Origin: Planctomycetia bacterium
GTDB lineage: Bacteria; Planctomycetota; MHYJ01; WSZJ01
Length of the DNA stretch: 39,300 bases
Assembly: GCA_020849035.1 (NCBI GenBank)
Contig: JADLHC010000217.1
Location: 1-39,300 of the forward strand
Direction of reading: 5' to 3'
In this document: one piece after another, positions 1 to 7,515 of the stretch
Numbering within the stretch: the stretch's first letter is position 1
Layout of the letters: each line of letters starts with the position of its first letter
Notes under the pieces: model-generated
The model's input: the letters and a program-made list of their open reading frames with translations, nothing else
What the model was told of the DNA's origin: nothing
The model's database searches: none
Made by a program: the position numbers and the translations under genes

Positions 1-169
1 ACATCTCGGCGTGGCGCTCGTGCGCGGACTCCATCATGTCGACATGGCGGTTGTGGGCCTTGCGGATGCTCTTCCCGACCTTCTTGAAGAAGTTCTCCGC
101 GTGGGCTTCGCTGGATCCGATTCCGGCGATCAGGGCGAGGGTGCTGAAGACGGCGATGAGCGTTTTCAT
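1..169 (-). CDS. Small secreted basic protein, 3' end beyond window
   Basis: Reading leftward from ATG at 169-167, the frame stays open to the window edge (56 codons visible). The product begins MKTLIAVFSTLALIAGIGSS and continues into SEAHA, a clear Sec signal peptide with likely cleavage after AHA near residue 24. The mature part is Lys/His/Arg-rich (FFKKVGKSIRKAHNRH) and looks helical. A strong Shine-Dalgarno (GGAGGAG, complement of 176-182) lies 6 bases before the ATG, which settles start and strand. It is divergent from the adenosyltransferase gene at 381. I do not recognise a family; a small periplasmic or secreted protein is all that can be said. Confidence 0.75.
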   Translation of the reverse strand, partial: MKTLIAVFSTLALIAGIGSSEAHAENFFKKVGKSIRKAHNRHVDMMESAHERHAEM

Positions 170-368
170 TTGAGTCTCCTCCGATATCGGTCAGGTTTAT
201 GGTTTCGTGTGGTCGTGACGGAAGGGTGTATCGCAAGGGACGTGCCGGCCTCAGCAATCTCGTAACATGTGTGGCGCGCATGAGTTATGACAGTGCATGC
301 CGCGCGCGGCGCGTCCGGAATCCCGGACATTCGTCCTCTTTCAGCACGCAGAAGCCGCCCCCCGCCAC

Positions 369-374
369 TACACT
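369..374 (+). promoter_or_regulatory. Candidate -10 box (TACACT), leaderless start of pduO-type gene
   Basis: TACACT ends 6 bases before the ATG at 381 and no Shine-Dalgarno precedes that ATG. The arrangement recurs before other transcript-initial genes in the window and would place the RNA start at or next to the ATG. I see no convincing -35 box. The rest of the 170-380 gap holds a 10-base palindrome CCGATATCGG (181-190), next to the ribosome-binding site of the divergent gene, and nothing else I can name. I do not see a cobalamin riboswitch here. Confidence 0.4.
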
Positions 375-380
375 GCGCCC

Positions 381-926
381 ATGAAGATCTACACCCGCAC
401 CGGCGACCTGGGCATGACCGGCCTGATCGGAGGAGCCCGCGTCCCCAAGGACGACCTCCGCATCGAGTCCTACGGGCAGGTCGACGAACTCAACGCCGTC
501 CTCGGCGCCGCGCGCGCCGCCGGGACCCCGCCCGACACCGACGCCGAGCTCGGCCGCATCCAGAACGACCTGTTCGCGCTCGGCGCCGACCTCGCCGACC
601 CGCGCCCCGACGCCCCCGGCCGCATGCGCGTCGATGCCGCCCGCGTCCCGGCGCTCGAGAAGTGGATCGACGCGATGGAGGCCGGCCTCCCGCCCCTTCG
701 CAATTTCATCCTCCCGGGCGGCTCGCCCGCCGGCTCGCTCCTGCACGTCGCGCGCACGATCGCCCGCCGCGCCGAACGCGCCGTCGTCGCGCTCGCCCGG
801 GCGCACGCGGAGTACGCTCCCGCCGTCGTCTACGTCAATCGCCTCGCCGACGCGCTCTTCGTCGCCGCCCGTCACGTCAACCGCGTCGCGGGTGCTCCCG
901 AGGTGGAGTGGAGAGGGAAAGGCTAG
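381..926 (+). CDS. ATP:cob(I)alamin adenosyltransferase, PduO type
   Basis: Transfers the adenosyl group of ATP to cob(I)alamin to make coenzyme B12 in the cytoplasm. The 181-residue product has the PduO/MMAB family marks: N-terminal nucleotide loop TRTGDLGMTGL (5-15), YGQVDELNA (31-39), the RTIARRAER helix near 127-135 and VNRLADALFVAAR near 155-167. Length is normal for the family (about 180-200). The ATG at 381 is preferred over an upstream in-frame ATG at 297 because family members begin with MKIYTRTGD-like sequence and a -10-like TACACT lies 6 bases upstream. The next gene starts 47 bases downstream with its own promoter-like box. A CbiX-like chelatase is encoded at 6369-6734, so corrinoid handling appears twice in the window. 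Confidence 0.93.
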   Translation: MKIYTRTGDLGMTGLIGGARVPKDDLRIESYGQVDELNAVLGAARAAGTPPDTDAELGRIQNDLFALGADLADPRPDAPGRMRVDAARVPALEKWIDAMEAGLPPLRNFILPGGSPAGSLLHVARTIARRAERAVVALARAHAEYAPAVVYVNRLADALFVAARHVNRVAGAPEVEWRGKG

Positions 927-960
927 CCGCGCAAGGTTCGCGCGAGTCCGGCCGAGCCGT

Positions 961-966
961 TACCAT
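961..966 (+). promoter_or_regulatory. Candidate -10 box (TACCAT), leaderless start
   Basis: TACCAT ends 7 bases before the ATG at 974, with no Shine-Dalgarno between. Same geometry as the boxes at 369, 3548, 7358, 15553, 16524 and 29853. No good -35 match is visible. Confidence 0.35.
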
Positions 967-973
967 CCCGCGC

Positions 974-2218
974 ATGGCCAGCCCCACCCGAACCTACCCG
1001 AAGGACGTCGACGTCGCCATCGTCGGAGCCGGGATCATCGGCGCCGCAGCCGCCTGGAACCTCGTGCGCGACTCGAATCTCCGTGTCGCCGTCCTCGACT
1101 CCGGCCCGCGCGCCGGCGGCTCCACGTCCCGCAGCGCCGCGGCGTTCCGCCACCAGTTCTCCTCCCTCTCCAGCATCCAGATGTCGCTCATCAGCGGCCG
1201 GGAGTACCGCGATTTCTCGAAAACCTTCGGGTGCGAGGAGGTCTTCACGCAGAACGGCTACCTGTTCCTGTGGAGCGAGCAGGAAGCGGCGGACCAGGCC
1301 GCGGGACGGGTCGCATTCCAGAAGCAGAGCGGCGTGCCGGACGTGGAGATGCTCGGCGCGGCGGCGGTGCGCGAGAAGTTCCCCTGGATCGACCATCCGG
1401 AGCTCAAGGGCGCCTCGTGGTGCCCGCACGACGGCTTCCTCAAGCCCGACCTCGTCGCCTCCACCTTCCTCGACGCCGCGGTCTCGAAGGGCGCATTGCT
1501 GCTCCAGTACTCTCCCGTGACCGGCATCGAGGTCTCCGGAGGCACCGTGAAGGCCGTCGTCGTCAACGGCCGGCACCGGATCGGCTGCTCCACGGTCGTA
1601 AACGCCGCGGGCGCGTGGGCGAATTCCGTCGGCAAACTGGCCGGTTGCCCGATGCCGGTGACGCCCGTGAAGCGCTACCTGTACTTCACGAACCAGATCT
1701 ACGGGCACCACGTCTCCAAATGGCCCCTGACCGTGCTCGACCTCGAGGCCTACGGACGCCCCGAGATGAACGGGCTCATGATGGGCTGGGACCTGAAACC
1801 GATCAAGCCCGCGGGCTGGGACCGCTTCCCGGCCCCCGACGTGGACACGACGAAGCTCAACGACGACATCGAGGCCGGGTTCGGGATCGGCGAGAACGAC
1901 TTCGGCTTCGAGGTGCTGATGAAGATGGCGGAGTGGATCCCGATGCTCGGGGAGAAGGCCGGGCTGGACCACGCGACCTGCGGGTACTACGAGGTGAGCC
2001 CCGACGAGAAGGCGATCCTGTCGCGGGACCCGCGCGTGCACGGACTGGTGCACGCCGTCGGGTTCAGCGGGCACGGGGTGATGCACGCGCCCGCGGCGGG
2101 GCGGATGGTCGCGGACCTCGTCCTTGCGCGTCCGCCGTGCGTCGACGCTCGGGCCTTTGCGCTGGATCCGCTGCTGAAGAACGAAGCGCGCGAAGATCCC
2201 GAGCGAATGGTCATCTAG
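974..2218 (+). CDS. FAD-dependent oxidoreductase of the DAO/sarcosine oxidase beta type
   Basis: Predicted flavoprotein that oxidises a secondary amine or amino acid (DadA/SoxB/glycine oxidase superfamily). The 414-residue product has the N-terminal dinucleotide fold DVAIVGAGIIGAAAAW (GxGxxG at 18-23), an Arg/Ser-rich segment after the second strand (GGSTSRSAAAF), VVNAAGAWA near 208-216 and the C-terminal FAD-contacting GFSGHGVMHAPAAG near 363. These are standard for the family. The substrate cannot be read from sequence; SoxB-like or proline-dehydrogenase-like proteins are the closest types. A transporter gene follows 37 bases later on the same strand and may import the substrate. ATG 974 is chosen for its fit to family N-termini and the -10-like box just upstream. 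Confidence 0.85.
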   Translation: MASPTRTYPKDVDVAIVGAGIIGAAAAWNLVRDSNLRVAVLDSGPRAGGSTSRSAAAFRHQFSSLSSIQMSLISGREYRDFSKTFGCEEVFTQNGYLFLWSEQEAADQAAGRVAFQKQSGVPDVEMLGAAAVREKFPWIDHPELKGASWCPHDGFLKPDLVASTFLDAAVSKGALLLQYSPVTGIEVSGGTVKAVVVNGRHRIGCSTVVNAAGAWANSVGKLAGCPMPVTPVKRYLYFTNQIYGHHVSKWPLTVLDLEAYGRPEMNGLMMGWDLKPIKPAGWDRFPAPDVDTTKLNDDIEAGFGIGENDFGFEVLMKMAEWIPMLGEKAGLDHATCGYYEVSPDEKAILSRDPRVHGLVHAVGFSGHGVMHAPAAGRMVADLVLARPPCVDARAFALDPLLKNEAREDPERMVI

Positions 2219-2255
2219 CGGCCGCCGCGGGCTGCGGGACGCCCGGTGGGGAAGC

Positions 2256-3542
2256 GTGACGAGTTCCCCCCGCAACCCGCTGCCTGCCATCGACACCATG
2301 CCGCACTTCCTGCGCCGCTACTCCCCGGAACTCTGGCTGCTCTTCCTCGGACGCATCGTCACCGCCACCGGGTACTCGTTCTCGTTCCCGTTCTTCGCGC
2401 TGTTCTGCGCGAACACCCTCCGCATCGAGACCGGGCGCATCGGGACCGCCCTCGCCCTGTCCGGGTTCGCGGGGGCGATCGCCCGTTTCTGCGGCGGCGA
2501 GCTTGCCGACCGCGTCGGCCGCAAATTCGTCATGCAGGCGGCCCTCGCGGGGCGCGCGCTGACCTCCGCGGGGATCGCCTGGGAAATCGCGACCGGCCAG
2601 CCGTTCTGGATGCTCGCCGCCACGTTCATCGCCTCGAACTTCACCGGCCAGCTCTTCGAGCCCAGCTCCCAGGCCTACGTCGCCGACATCTCCACCAGCC
2701 GCATGCGCGCCGAGTCGTTCGGGTTCGTGCGCATGGGCATCAACGCCGGCTGGGCCCTCGGCATGGTCCTCAACGCGATCGTCACGGAGTCCTACGTCGT
2801 CACGTTCTCCGTCACGGCGTGCGTTTTCACCCTCTCGCTGGTCCTGTTCAGCATCATCCTCCGCGAGCCGCCGCGCGCGCCCCGTGCCCCCGAGGCCGCC
2901 CCGCCGCTGTCCGCCGTCTTCGCCAACAGGCCCTTCGTCCTTCTCGCCGGCGCCGCCGTCCTCCTCTCCGTCGTGTGGGCCCAGCTCGTCCCCGGCACCT
3001 CCATGTACGCCTCCCGCTTCGCCCACATCCCCGACGGCACCATCGCGTGGATCCTCGCCGTCAACGGCACCGGCGTCTTCCTCCTCCAGATCCCCGCCAC
3101 CCGCGTCATGGGCCGCATCGGCCTCGTCCCGGCCCTCGTCGTCGGCTGCACGTTCTACGGCCTCGGCTACGGCTCCTTCACGTTCTGCACGGCCTCGTGG
3201 CATTTCGCGGTCGCCATCGGCGTCGTGACGTGCGGAGAAGTGCTGTGCGCTCCCGCGGGCGCGTCGCTGGCGACCGAACTGGCCCCGCTGGCCCAGCGCG
3301 GGCGCTACCTCGGCGCCTACATGCTCGCGCAGAACTCCGGGCAGTCCGTCGGCCCCTTCGTGTCCGGCCAGCTCCTCCAGCTCTACCCCGCGCACCCCGC
3401 CGTGACCTGGTTCACGATCGCCGGCCTGGCGTTCTCCTCGGCCGCCTCGCACGCCGCGATCGCGCGCGTGTTCGGGATCGGGAAATCGCTTCCCCCGGAG
3501 GCCGGCAAGCCCGCAGAGAATGCGGCGCCCGGCGCTCCGTGA
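2256..3542 (+). CDS. Major facilitator superfamily transporter
   Basis: Integral membrane transporter of 428 residues, normal MFS length, with about 12 hydrophobic segments. The MFS signature loop between helices 2 and 3 is seen as GGELADRVGRK (80-90). A hydrophilic central loop near residues 208-222 (PPRAPRAPEAAP) separates the two six-helix halves. The GTG at 2256 has a G-rich stretch 5-10 bases upstream. An ATG at 2298 is an alternative that would remove 14 residues before the first helix. It sits 37 bases after the FAD oxidoreductase and probably shares its transcript, so uptake of that enzyme's substrate is a reasonable but unproved role. The set resembles drug/sugar-efflux-type MFS proteins and the direction of transport is unknown. 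Confidence 0.85.
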   Translation: MTSSPRNPLPAIDTMPHFLRRYSPELWLLFLGRIVTATGYSFSFPFFALFCANTLRIETGRIGTALALSGFAGAIARFCGGELADRVGRKFVMQAALAGRALTSAGIAWEIATGQPFWMLAATFIASNFTGQLFEPSSQAYVADISTSRMRAESFGFVRMGINAGWALGMVLNAIVTESYVVTFSVTACVFTLSLVLFSIILREPPRAPRAPEAAPPLSAVFANRPFVLLAGAAVLLSVVWAQLVPGTSMYASRFAHIPDGTIAWILAVNGTGVFLLQIPATRVMGRIGLVPALVVGCTFYGLGYGSFTFCTASWHFAVAIGVVTCGEVLCAPAGASLATELAPLAQRGRYLGAYMLAQNSGQSVGPFVSGQLLQLYPAHPAVTWFTIAGLAFSSAASHAAIARVFGIGKSLPPEAGKPAENAAPGAP

Positions 3543-3547
3543 TGCGG

Positions 3548-3553
3548 TAGAGT
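3548..3553 (+). promoter_or_regulatory. Candidate -10 box (TAGAGT), leaderless start
   Basis: TAGAGT ends 9 bases before the ATG at 3563, in the 20-base gap after the MFS gene, and no Shine-Dalgarno is present. It is the weakest of the series; read-through from the MFS gene is also possible. Confidence 0.25.
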
Positions 3554-3562
3554 CCGGGCCCC

Positions 3563-4735
3563 ATGCCCGCCTTCAACGCCCGCCGCGCGCTCGCTTTCGC
3601 CTCGTCCATCTCCCGGCCCCGGCTGTGCGGGACGCCGGATGAGCGGGAAGTGGCGCGGGTCGTCAAGTCGTCGCTGGCGGACGCGGGGCTGGGGGTGGAG
3701 GAGGAGTTCTTCGAGTTCCGGCCCGTGGCGGACAACCTGCTCCGGCTGTCGCTGTTCCTGACGCACGCGGGGCTGGCGGCGGTCGGCGTGGGCCTGTGGA
3801 AGGACGTCCGGATCGCGTGGGGCGGGCTCGCGTTCTGCGCTTCCCTTGCCGTGATCCTGCCGTGGTTCATCCGCAGGACCTTCCTCGGGACCATCCGCGA
3901 CTGCGCGGAAAGCGACCCGCCGCGCCGTGGGTGGATCCGCTCCTCCAACATCGCGGCGCGCGCCGAAGGGCCCGCCGACGGGCCGCTCTTCGTCTTCATG
4001 GCCCACTACGACTCCAAGTCGCAGTCGCTGTCGCTCGGAGGCCGCATCGCGTTGTTCCGGTGGGCCCGGACCGCGGCCTTCGGCTACCTCGGCGTCGCGA
4101 TGGCCCGGCTGTTCGACGCCGCCGTCCCGCTCGAACTCATCGCCGCCGCGGGCGGCGTCGTCCTGCTGCTCTCCCTCCCGCTTTACGCCCTGCGCACCCA
4201 TAACCGCTCGCCCGGCGCGATGGACAACGCCAGCGGCGTCGGCGCCCTCGTGGAAATGGCGCGAACCTGGAAGGACCTCCCGGGCTCGAAGGCCGCCCGC
4301 GCCGTTTTCCTCGCGGTCTCCGGCGAGGAGTTCGGCATGACCGGGTCCCAGGCGTGGGTGCGGCGGCACCTCGAGGCGCTTCGCGCCGAAAAACGCCTGC
4401 GTGTCGTCAACTTCGACGGCGTCGGCTACGCGGGCGCCGTCTGGGTCGTGCCGGCGTACGGTCCCGAGGGCGGCGGCGTCTCGATGAGCGCGGCCCTCGT
4501 CGGCGCGGGAAAGGCCGTCGGCGTGGACGTCCGCGCCTACCCGCGCTCCGTCGGCCTCATGACCGACCACGCGTCCTTCACGCGCGAGCGCCTCCCGTGC
4601 GCGACGCTGCTCACGCACTCGTGGCTGGCGAAACGCCTGCACACGCCCGACGACGCGCCGGAGACCCTGAAGGTCGAAGGCTTCGAGCGCTGCGGGCGCG
4701 TCGCGTGCCGGGCGGTCGAGGAACTGACCCGCTAA
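3563..4735 (+). CDS. Membrane-associated M28-family zinc metallopeptidase
   Basis: Predicted aminopeptidase of 390 residues. The two-zinc ligand set of family M28 is present: H148 in MAHYDS, bridging D221 in GAMDNASGVG, catalytic E255 with E256 in SGEEFG, D285 in NFDGVG and H359 in HTPDD. Hydrophobic segments at about 61-80 and 84-102 precede the catalytic domain. Two more (about 170-185 and 188-209) lie between the first ligand H148 and D221, where soluble M28 enzymes have a short loop, so the enzyme is probably anchored by a hairpin inserted in its catalytic domain. No Sec signal peptide is visible. Its stop codon overlaps that of the convergent cupin gene (4732-4735), leaving no room for a terminator between them. 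Confidence 0.85.
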   Translation: MPAFNARRALAFASSISRPRLCGTPDEREVARVVKSSLADAGLGVEEEFFEFRPVADNLLRLSLFLTHAGLAAVGVGLWKDVRIAWGGLAFCASLAVILPWFIRRTFLGTIRDCAESDPPRRGWIRSSNIAARAEGPADGPLFVFMAHYDSKSQSLSLGGRIALFRWARTAAFGYLGVAMARLFDAAVPLELIAAAGGVVLLLSLPLYALRTHNRSPGAMDNASGVGALVEMARTWKDLPGSKAARAVFLAVSGEEFGMTGSQAWVRRHLEALRAEKRLRVVNFDGVGYAGAVWVVPAYGPEGGGVSMSAALVGAGKAVGVDVRAYPRSVGLMTDHASFTRERLPCATLLTHSWLAKRLHTPDDAPETLKVEGFERCGRVACRAVEELTR

Positions 4736-5721
4736 GCCCGGAAAATCGCCGGTCGCACCGGGTTGTGCGCCGCGTATTCCATCCACAGCACCCAGTGCGC
4801 CAGGTTCAGCGGCTGGCTCGGCCGCGCGCTCTTCCACGCCGCCTGCACCGCGCGGGAGGTCATGGCGAATCGTTCTCCCGGGGTGGCGCCGGGCGGGGCG
4901 GGGATGGGGAAGGCGAGCTGGTTGAAGCGCTGGGAGAGGAGGCCGACGACTTTGTCGGGGAAGGCGGTCTGGAGGAGGAGGCTGGGGAACGTGGTGTTGC
5001 GACCGATGCCTTTGAAAGCGAAGTCGCCTGAGAGGGCGCCGTCCACGCGGGCCTCGAGAGGTTCGTCGGACCAGAGGAGGCGCGCGATGCAGTCGGCGAT
5101 GTGGGGCGTCGAGGCGACCTTGCGGCGCTGGGCGCCGAAGAGGCCGAGGGGCCAGCGCATGGTGAGGCGGTGGGTCTCCTCGGTGAGGAATTCGAGAACG
5201 GAGTCGCCGTCGGCGCGGGCGGCGTGCTTCTGGTTCGCGAGCCAGGGGTAGCGCCTGCGGAGTTCCTCGGTGCGGCGGGCCCACCAGCCGTGCCACTCGT
5301 GGACGCGCGGGTGGTCGCCCCAGCGCTCGATCAGGCGCTCGAACTGCGGCTCCGGACGATCCGGCTCCGGGCGGGATTTCCGTTCCTCGAACAGCTCGAT
5401 GCCGCCGTGCGCCACGGCGAAGATCACGCAAGGCTCGCCGTCCAGCGCGACCGGGTGGTGCACCGAGCCGCCCTTGTGGCAGTGGTACTCGCCCTTGCGG
5501 TACGTGCCCGCCTCGTCACGGTACGCTCCCGTGAGGACGTACACCTCCTCGTCCCCAACGTGCCGGTGCTGCGGATAGCCGCACCCCGGGTCCATCCGGA
5601 TCAGCGCCGTCGCGTCCCCCGTCATCTTGTCGGTGCGCAGGAACTGGATCGCGACGCCCGGGTACCGGGTCTTCTTCCAGTCGGCGGTCTGCAGGTCGAA
5701 CGAGACGGGAAGACGGGTCAT
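4732..5721 (-). CDS. ChrR-like cupin protein with unrecognised C-terminal domain
   Basis: 329 residues. Residues 1-110 form a cupin of the ChrR/anti-ECFsigma cupin type, with metal-ligand candidates H52, H54 and E58 (GYPQHRHVGDEEVYVL) and H80/H88 (EYHCHKGGSVHHP). Such cupins bind zinc or another metal and can sense redox stress or act as dioxygenase-like enzymes. Residues 115-329 are Arg/Trp-rich and mainly helical, and I cannot assign them. The zinc-binding anti-sigma N-terminus of true ChrR is absent, so a ChrR sigma-regulator role is not supported. The ATG at 5721 has GGAGG 6 bases upstream. A TAGACT box (complement of 5747-5752) could be its -10. It converges on the M28 gene with a 4-base overlap. 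Confidence 0.7.
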   Translation of the reverse strand: MTRLPVSFDLQTADWKKTRYPGVAIQFLRTDKMTGDATALIRMDPGCGYPQHRHVGDEEVYVLTGAYRDEAGTYRKGEYHCHKGGSVHHPVALDGEPCVIFAVAHGGIELFEERKSRPEPDRPEPQFERLIERWGDHPRVHEWHGWWARRTEELRRRYPWLANQKHAARADGDSVLEFLTEETHRLTMRWPLGLFGAQRRKVASTPHIADCIARLLWSDEPLEARVDGALSGDFAFKGIGRNTTFPSLLLQTAFPDKVVGLLSQRFNQLAFPIPAPPGATPGERFAMTSRAVQAAWKSARPSQPLNLAHWVLWMEYAAHNPVRPAIFRA

Positions 5722-5763
5722 CGCGGCCTCCGGATTCGATAGGGCGAGTCTACACCAGCCGCG

Positions 5764-6372
5764 TCACTGCGCGCGTTTCCAGCCCTCCGCCTCCGGGCCT
5801 TTCGCGGGCCAGGTGTCCGGAGCTCCGGCGCCCGCGTCGCGGGTCCAGACGACTCCGTCCTCGCCGACGAGGAACGCGCGCCGGCCGGACACCCCGGGCG
5901 CTGCGGGGACGGCGGCGAACGCGAAGCGGCGGAGGTTCTCCCACGGCCGGTCGTCGTCGTCGGGGCCGTCGGCGGCGATTCCGCGGAGGGCGTGAAGCCA
6001 GTAGCCGTGGGTGTCCTTCGCCGGGAGGAGGGCCGTCAGGCGCGGGCGCGGGCCGTCCGTCGACGGCAGGGGAGAGCGGTCGGCCGCGGCGAGCGCGGGG
6101 TCGAGAAAGCCGCAGGGGTCGCCGTTCGGCTGCGCCGCGCGGCAGAGCCCGGAGACATCAGCCGCCCAGAAATCCGGCACTCCGTTCCCGTCGCCGTCGT
6201 TGCGGCGGAACTCGAGCTCCGCCGCGTGAACGGCGCGAAGGGCCTCGATCGCGGCCGCCTCGTTCGACGCGATGAGCGCTTCGCGCCCGACCCCCGGCAG
6301 CTTCCAGAGCAGCCACGCCGCCGCGACCGCCGCCGCGATCCCCATCCCCGCGAGTCCCGCCGGCTTCTTCAC
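5764..6372 (-). CDS. DUF2950-like / pseudopilin-type exported protein
   Basis: 202 residues. An N-terminal hydrophobic helix (about 8-25) is followed by NEAAAIEALRAVHAAELEF and an acidic DGDGNGVPDF stretch. It continues through HGYWLHALRG and a final VSGRRAFLVGEDGVVWTRD block. This order (helix, conserved NE..A...LR, GYW, carboxy-terminal E.GVVY-like strand) is what I know from DUF2950-type and type-II-secretion-pseudopilin-like proteins common in planctomycetes. The typical prepilin cleavage motif GFTLIE is missing, so pilus assembly is not proven. The GTG start at 6372 overlaps the stop of the cbiX-like gene (GTGA), showing translational coupling to it. Likely anchored at the membrane with the body outside. 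Function unknown. Confidence 0.6.
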   Translation of the reverse strand: MKKPAGLAGMGIAAAVAAAWLLWKLPGVGREALIASNEAAAIEALRAVHAAELEFRRNDGDGNGVPDFWAADVSGLCRAAQPNGDPCGFLDPALAAADRSPLPSTDGPRPRLTALLPAKDTHGYWLHALRGIAADGPDDDDRPWENLRRFAFAAVPAAPGVSGRRAFLVGEDGVVWTRDAGAGAPDTWPAKGPEAEGWKRAQ

Positions 6373-6734
6373 GGCCGCGCCCCCCTGATCCGCTCCTCCA
6401 GCGCCTCGACGATCCGGTCCGAGAGCCCCAGCGGCTCAGTCAGGCGCCACGCGACCCCTGCGTGCCGCTTCCCGGCTTCTTCCGCGAGCCGCGGGATGTC
6501 GCGCGAGGAGTGGCGTCCCGGGCCGAGGAAGTACTGCGCGATCGTGATGTCCGTGGCCCCCGCCGCGACGCACGCGTCGAACGCCTCCCCGAGCGACGGC
6601 GGAGCGAGCTCCATGTGGCTCGCCATCACGACGTCGAATGCGCCGCGCGTTCTGAAGCGCCCGGCGACCTGCTCCAGGAGCGCGTTGGCCTCGGGGAGTT
6701 TGGAGCCGTGGTCCACCAGGATGAGCGCCTTCAA
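6369..6734 (-). CDS. CbiX/SirB-type chelatase, short form
   Basis: 121 residues, the size of the short CbiX-S chelatases that insert cobalt (or iron) into sirohydrochlorin. It begins KALILVDHGSK, placing the first catalytic histidine at H9. The second is H75 in GRHSSRDIP. Both match the two metal-binding histidines of the family, and SHMELAPPSL is also typical. The start is TTG at 6734, inside TTGA shared with the lipB stop. An ATG upstream in this frame would need long extra sequence without family similarity. The neighbours are lipoate transfer and a pseudopilin-like gene, not other corrin genes, so cobalt rather than iron specificity is inferred only from the family. Translation is probably coupled to lipB. 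Confidence 0.75.
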   Translation of the reverse strand: MKALILVDHGSKLPEANALLEQVAGRFRTRGAFDVVMASHMELAPPSLGEAFDACVAAGATDITIAQYFLGPGRHSSRDIPRLAEEAGKRHAGVAWRLTEPLGLSDRIVEALEERIRGARP

Positions 6735-7351
6735 GCGGGGACCATGTCGAAGCGGAAGACCTCGCCGAACGCCGCGGCGATTCCTGCGGCGGCGTCCTCG
6801 AGCCCGCGTTCGACGCCGAGCTCGCGCAGCGACGTCATGACCGCGGGGTCGAGCCCGCAGGGGCGGAAGCGCCGGAAGGGGGCCATGTCGGGGGCGACGT
6901 TGAAGGCGAAGCCGTGGTACGCGACCCAGCGGCGGACGGCGACGCCGATGCTGGCGATTTTGCGGTCGCGGACCCAGACGCCGGTGAGTTTCTCCCTGCG
7001 TCCTCCTTTGAGGCCGAGCGTCGCGAGGTAGCGGATCAGGGCTTCCTCGATGTCGCGAAGGTGGCGATGGATGTCGTGGTCGGCGACGGGAACGATGGGA
7101 TAGCCGACGATCTGTCCGGGCCCGTGCCACGTGAGTCCTCCGCCGCGCTCCGTTTCGGCGACGGGGAGGCCGGACGCGCGGGCTTCCTCGAAGTCGCCGC
7201 CGCGCCCGACGGTGACGACGTCGGAGTGCTCGAGGAGCCAGAGGACGGGGGACGCCGTCCCGGCGGCGACGGCGTCGACGCGTTCGCGCTGGAGGGCGCG
7301 GGCCTCGTCGTAGGGGACGCGGCCGAGCCAGGACCAGGGGAGGGAGGGCAT
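6731..7351 (-). CDS. lipB: Octanoyl-[acyl carrier protein]:protein octanoyltransferase LipB
   Basis: Transfers octanoate from acyl carrier protein to the lipoyl lysine of 2-oxoacid dehydrogenase E2 or glycine cleavage H protein, the first step of lipoate synthesis. 206 residues, normal length. The family block RGGGLTWHGPGQIVGYP is at 69-85. The catalytic lysine is K131 in DRKIASIGV, and the acyl-accepting cysteine is C165 in RPCGLD. WVAYHGFAFNV (142-152) is also diagnostic. The ATG at 7351 has no Shine-Dalgarno but has TAACAT 6 bases upstream. Its stop is shared with the TTG start of the cbiX-like gene. It complements lipA at 21339-22226 and serves the E2 encoded at 17692-18996. Confidence 0.95.
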   Translation of the reverse strand: MPSLPWSWLGRVPYDEARALQRERVDAVAAGTASPVLWLLEHSDVVTVGRGGDFEEARASGLPVAETERGGGLTWHGPGQIVGYPIVPVADHDIHRHLRDIEEALIRYLATLGLKGGRREKLTGVWVRDRKIASIGVAVRRWVAYHGFAFNVAPDMAPFRRFRPCGLDPAVMTSLRELGVERGLEDAAAGIAAAFGEVFRFDMVPA

Positions 7352-7357
7352 TGGGGG

Positions 7358-7363
7358 ATGTTA
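7358..7363 (-). promoter_or_regulatory. Candidate -10 box (TAACAT), leaderless start of lipB
   Basis: Complement reads TAACAT, ending 6 bases before the lipB ATG, with no Shine-Dalgarno between. It lies in the 7352-7515 gap, on the lipB side of inverted repeat A. Confidence 0.4.
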
Positions 7364-7393
7364 CAACGGGGCGGGGGCGAGTGCCGGGGAGCG

Positions 7394-7496
7394 AAGGAAA
7401 CGAAAAGAGACTGCAGGTGCCAGGTGAAGAATCAGGTACGGGCCGTCGGCTTCCTCTTTCGTTTTTCCTTTTTCGTTTTTCTCTTTTCCTTTCCTT
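7394..7496. repeat. Intergenic inverted repeat A (purine/pyrimidine arms)
   Basis: Left arm 7394-7410 (AAGGAAACGAAAAGAGA) pairs with right arm 7480-7496 over 17 positions with one mismatch. The interior contains TTTCGTTTTTC twice (7457-7467 and 7471-7481). It fills the 164-base gap between the lpdA stop (7516) and lipB start. The pyrimidine arm closely resembles the right arm of element B at 15693-15740: both end in TTTTCCTTTCCTTGC followed by a C-rich stretch. The two are members of one dispersed family. On the minus strand it would follow the lpdA stop by about 20 bases and could act as a transcript 3'-end hairpin. Confidence 0.6.
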
Positions 7497-7515
7497 GCAT
7501 CCGTTTTCCCCCGCC

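Noticed and set aside
170-380. Cobalamin riboswitch before the adenosyltransferase gene
   Set aside because: No B12-box-like conserved core is recognisable, and the -10-like box next to the ATG leaves no transcribed leader.
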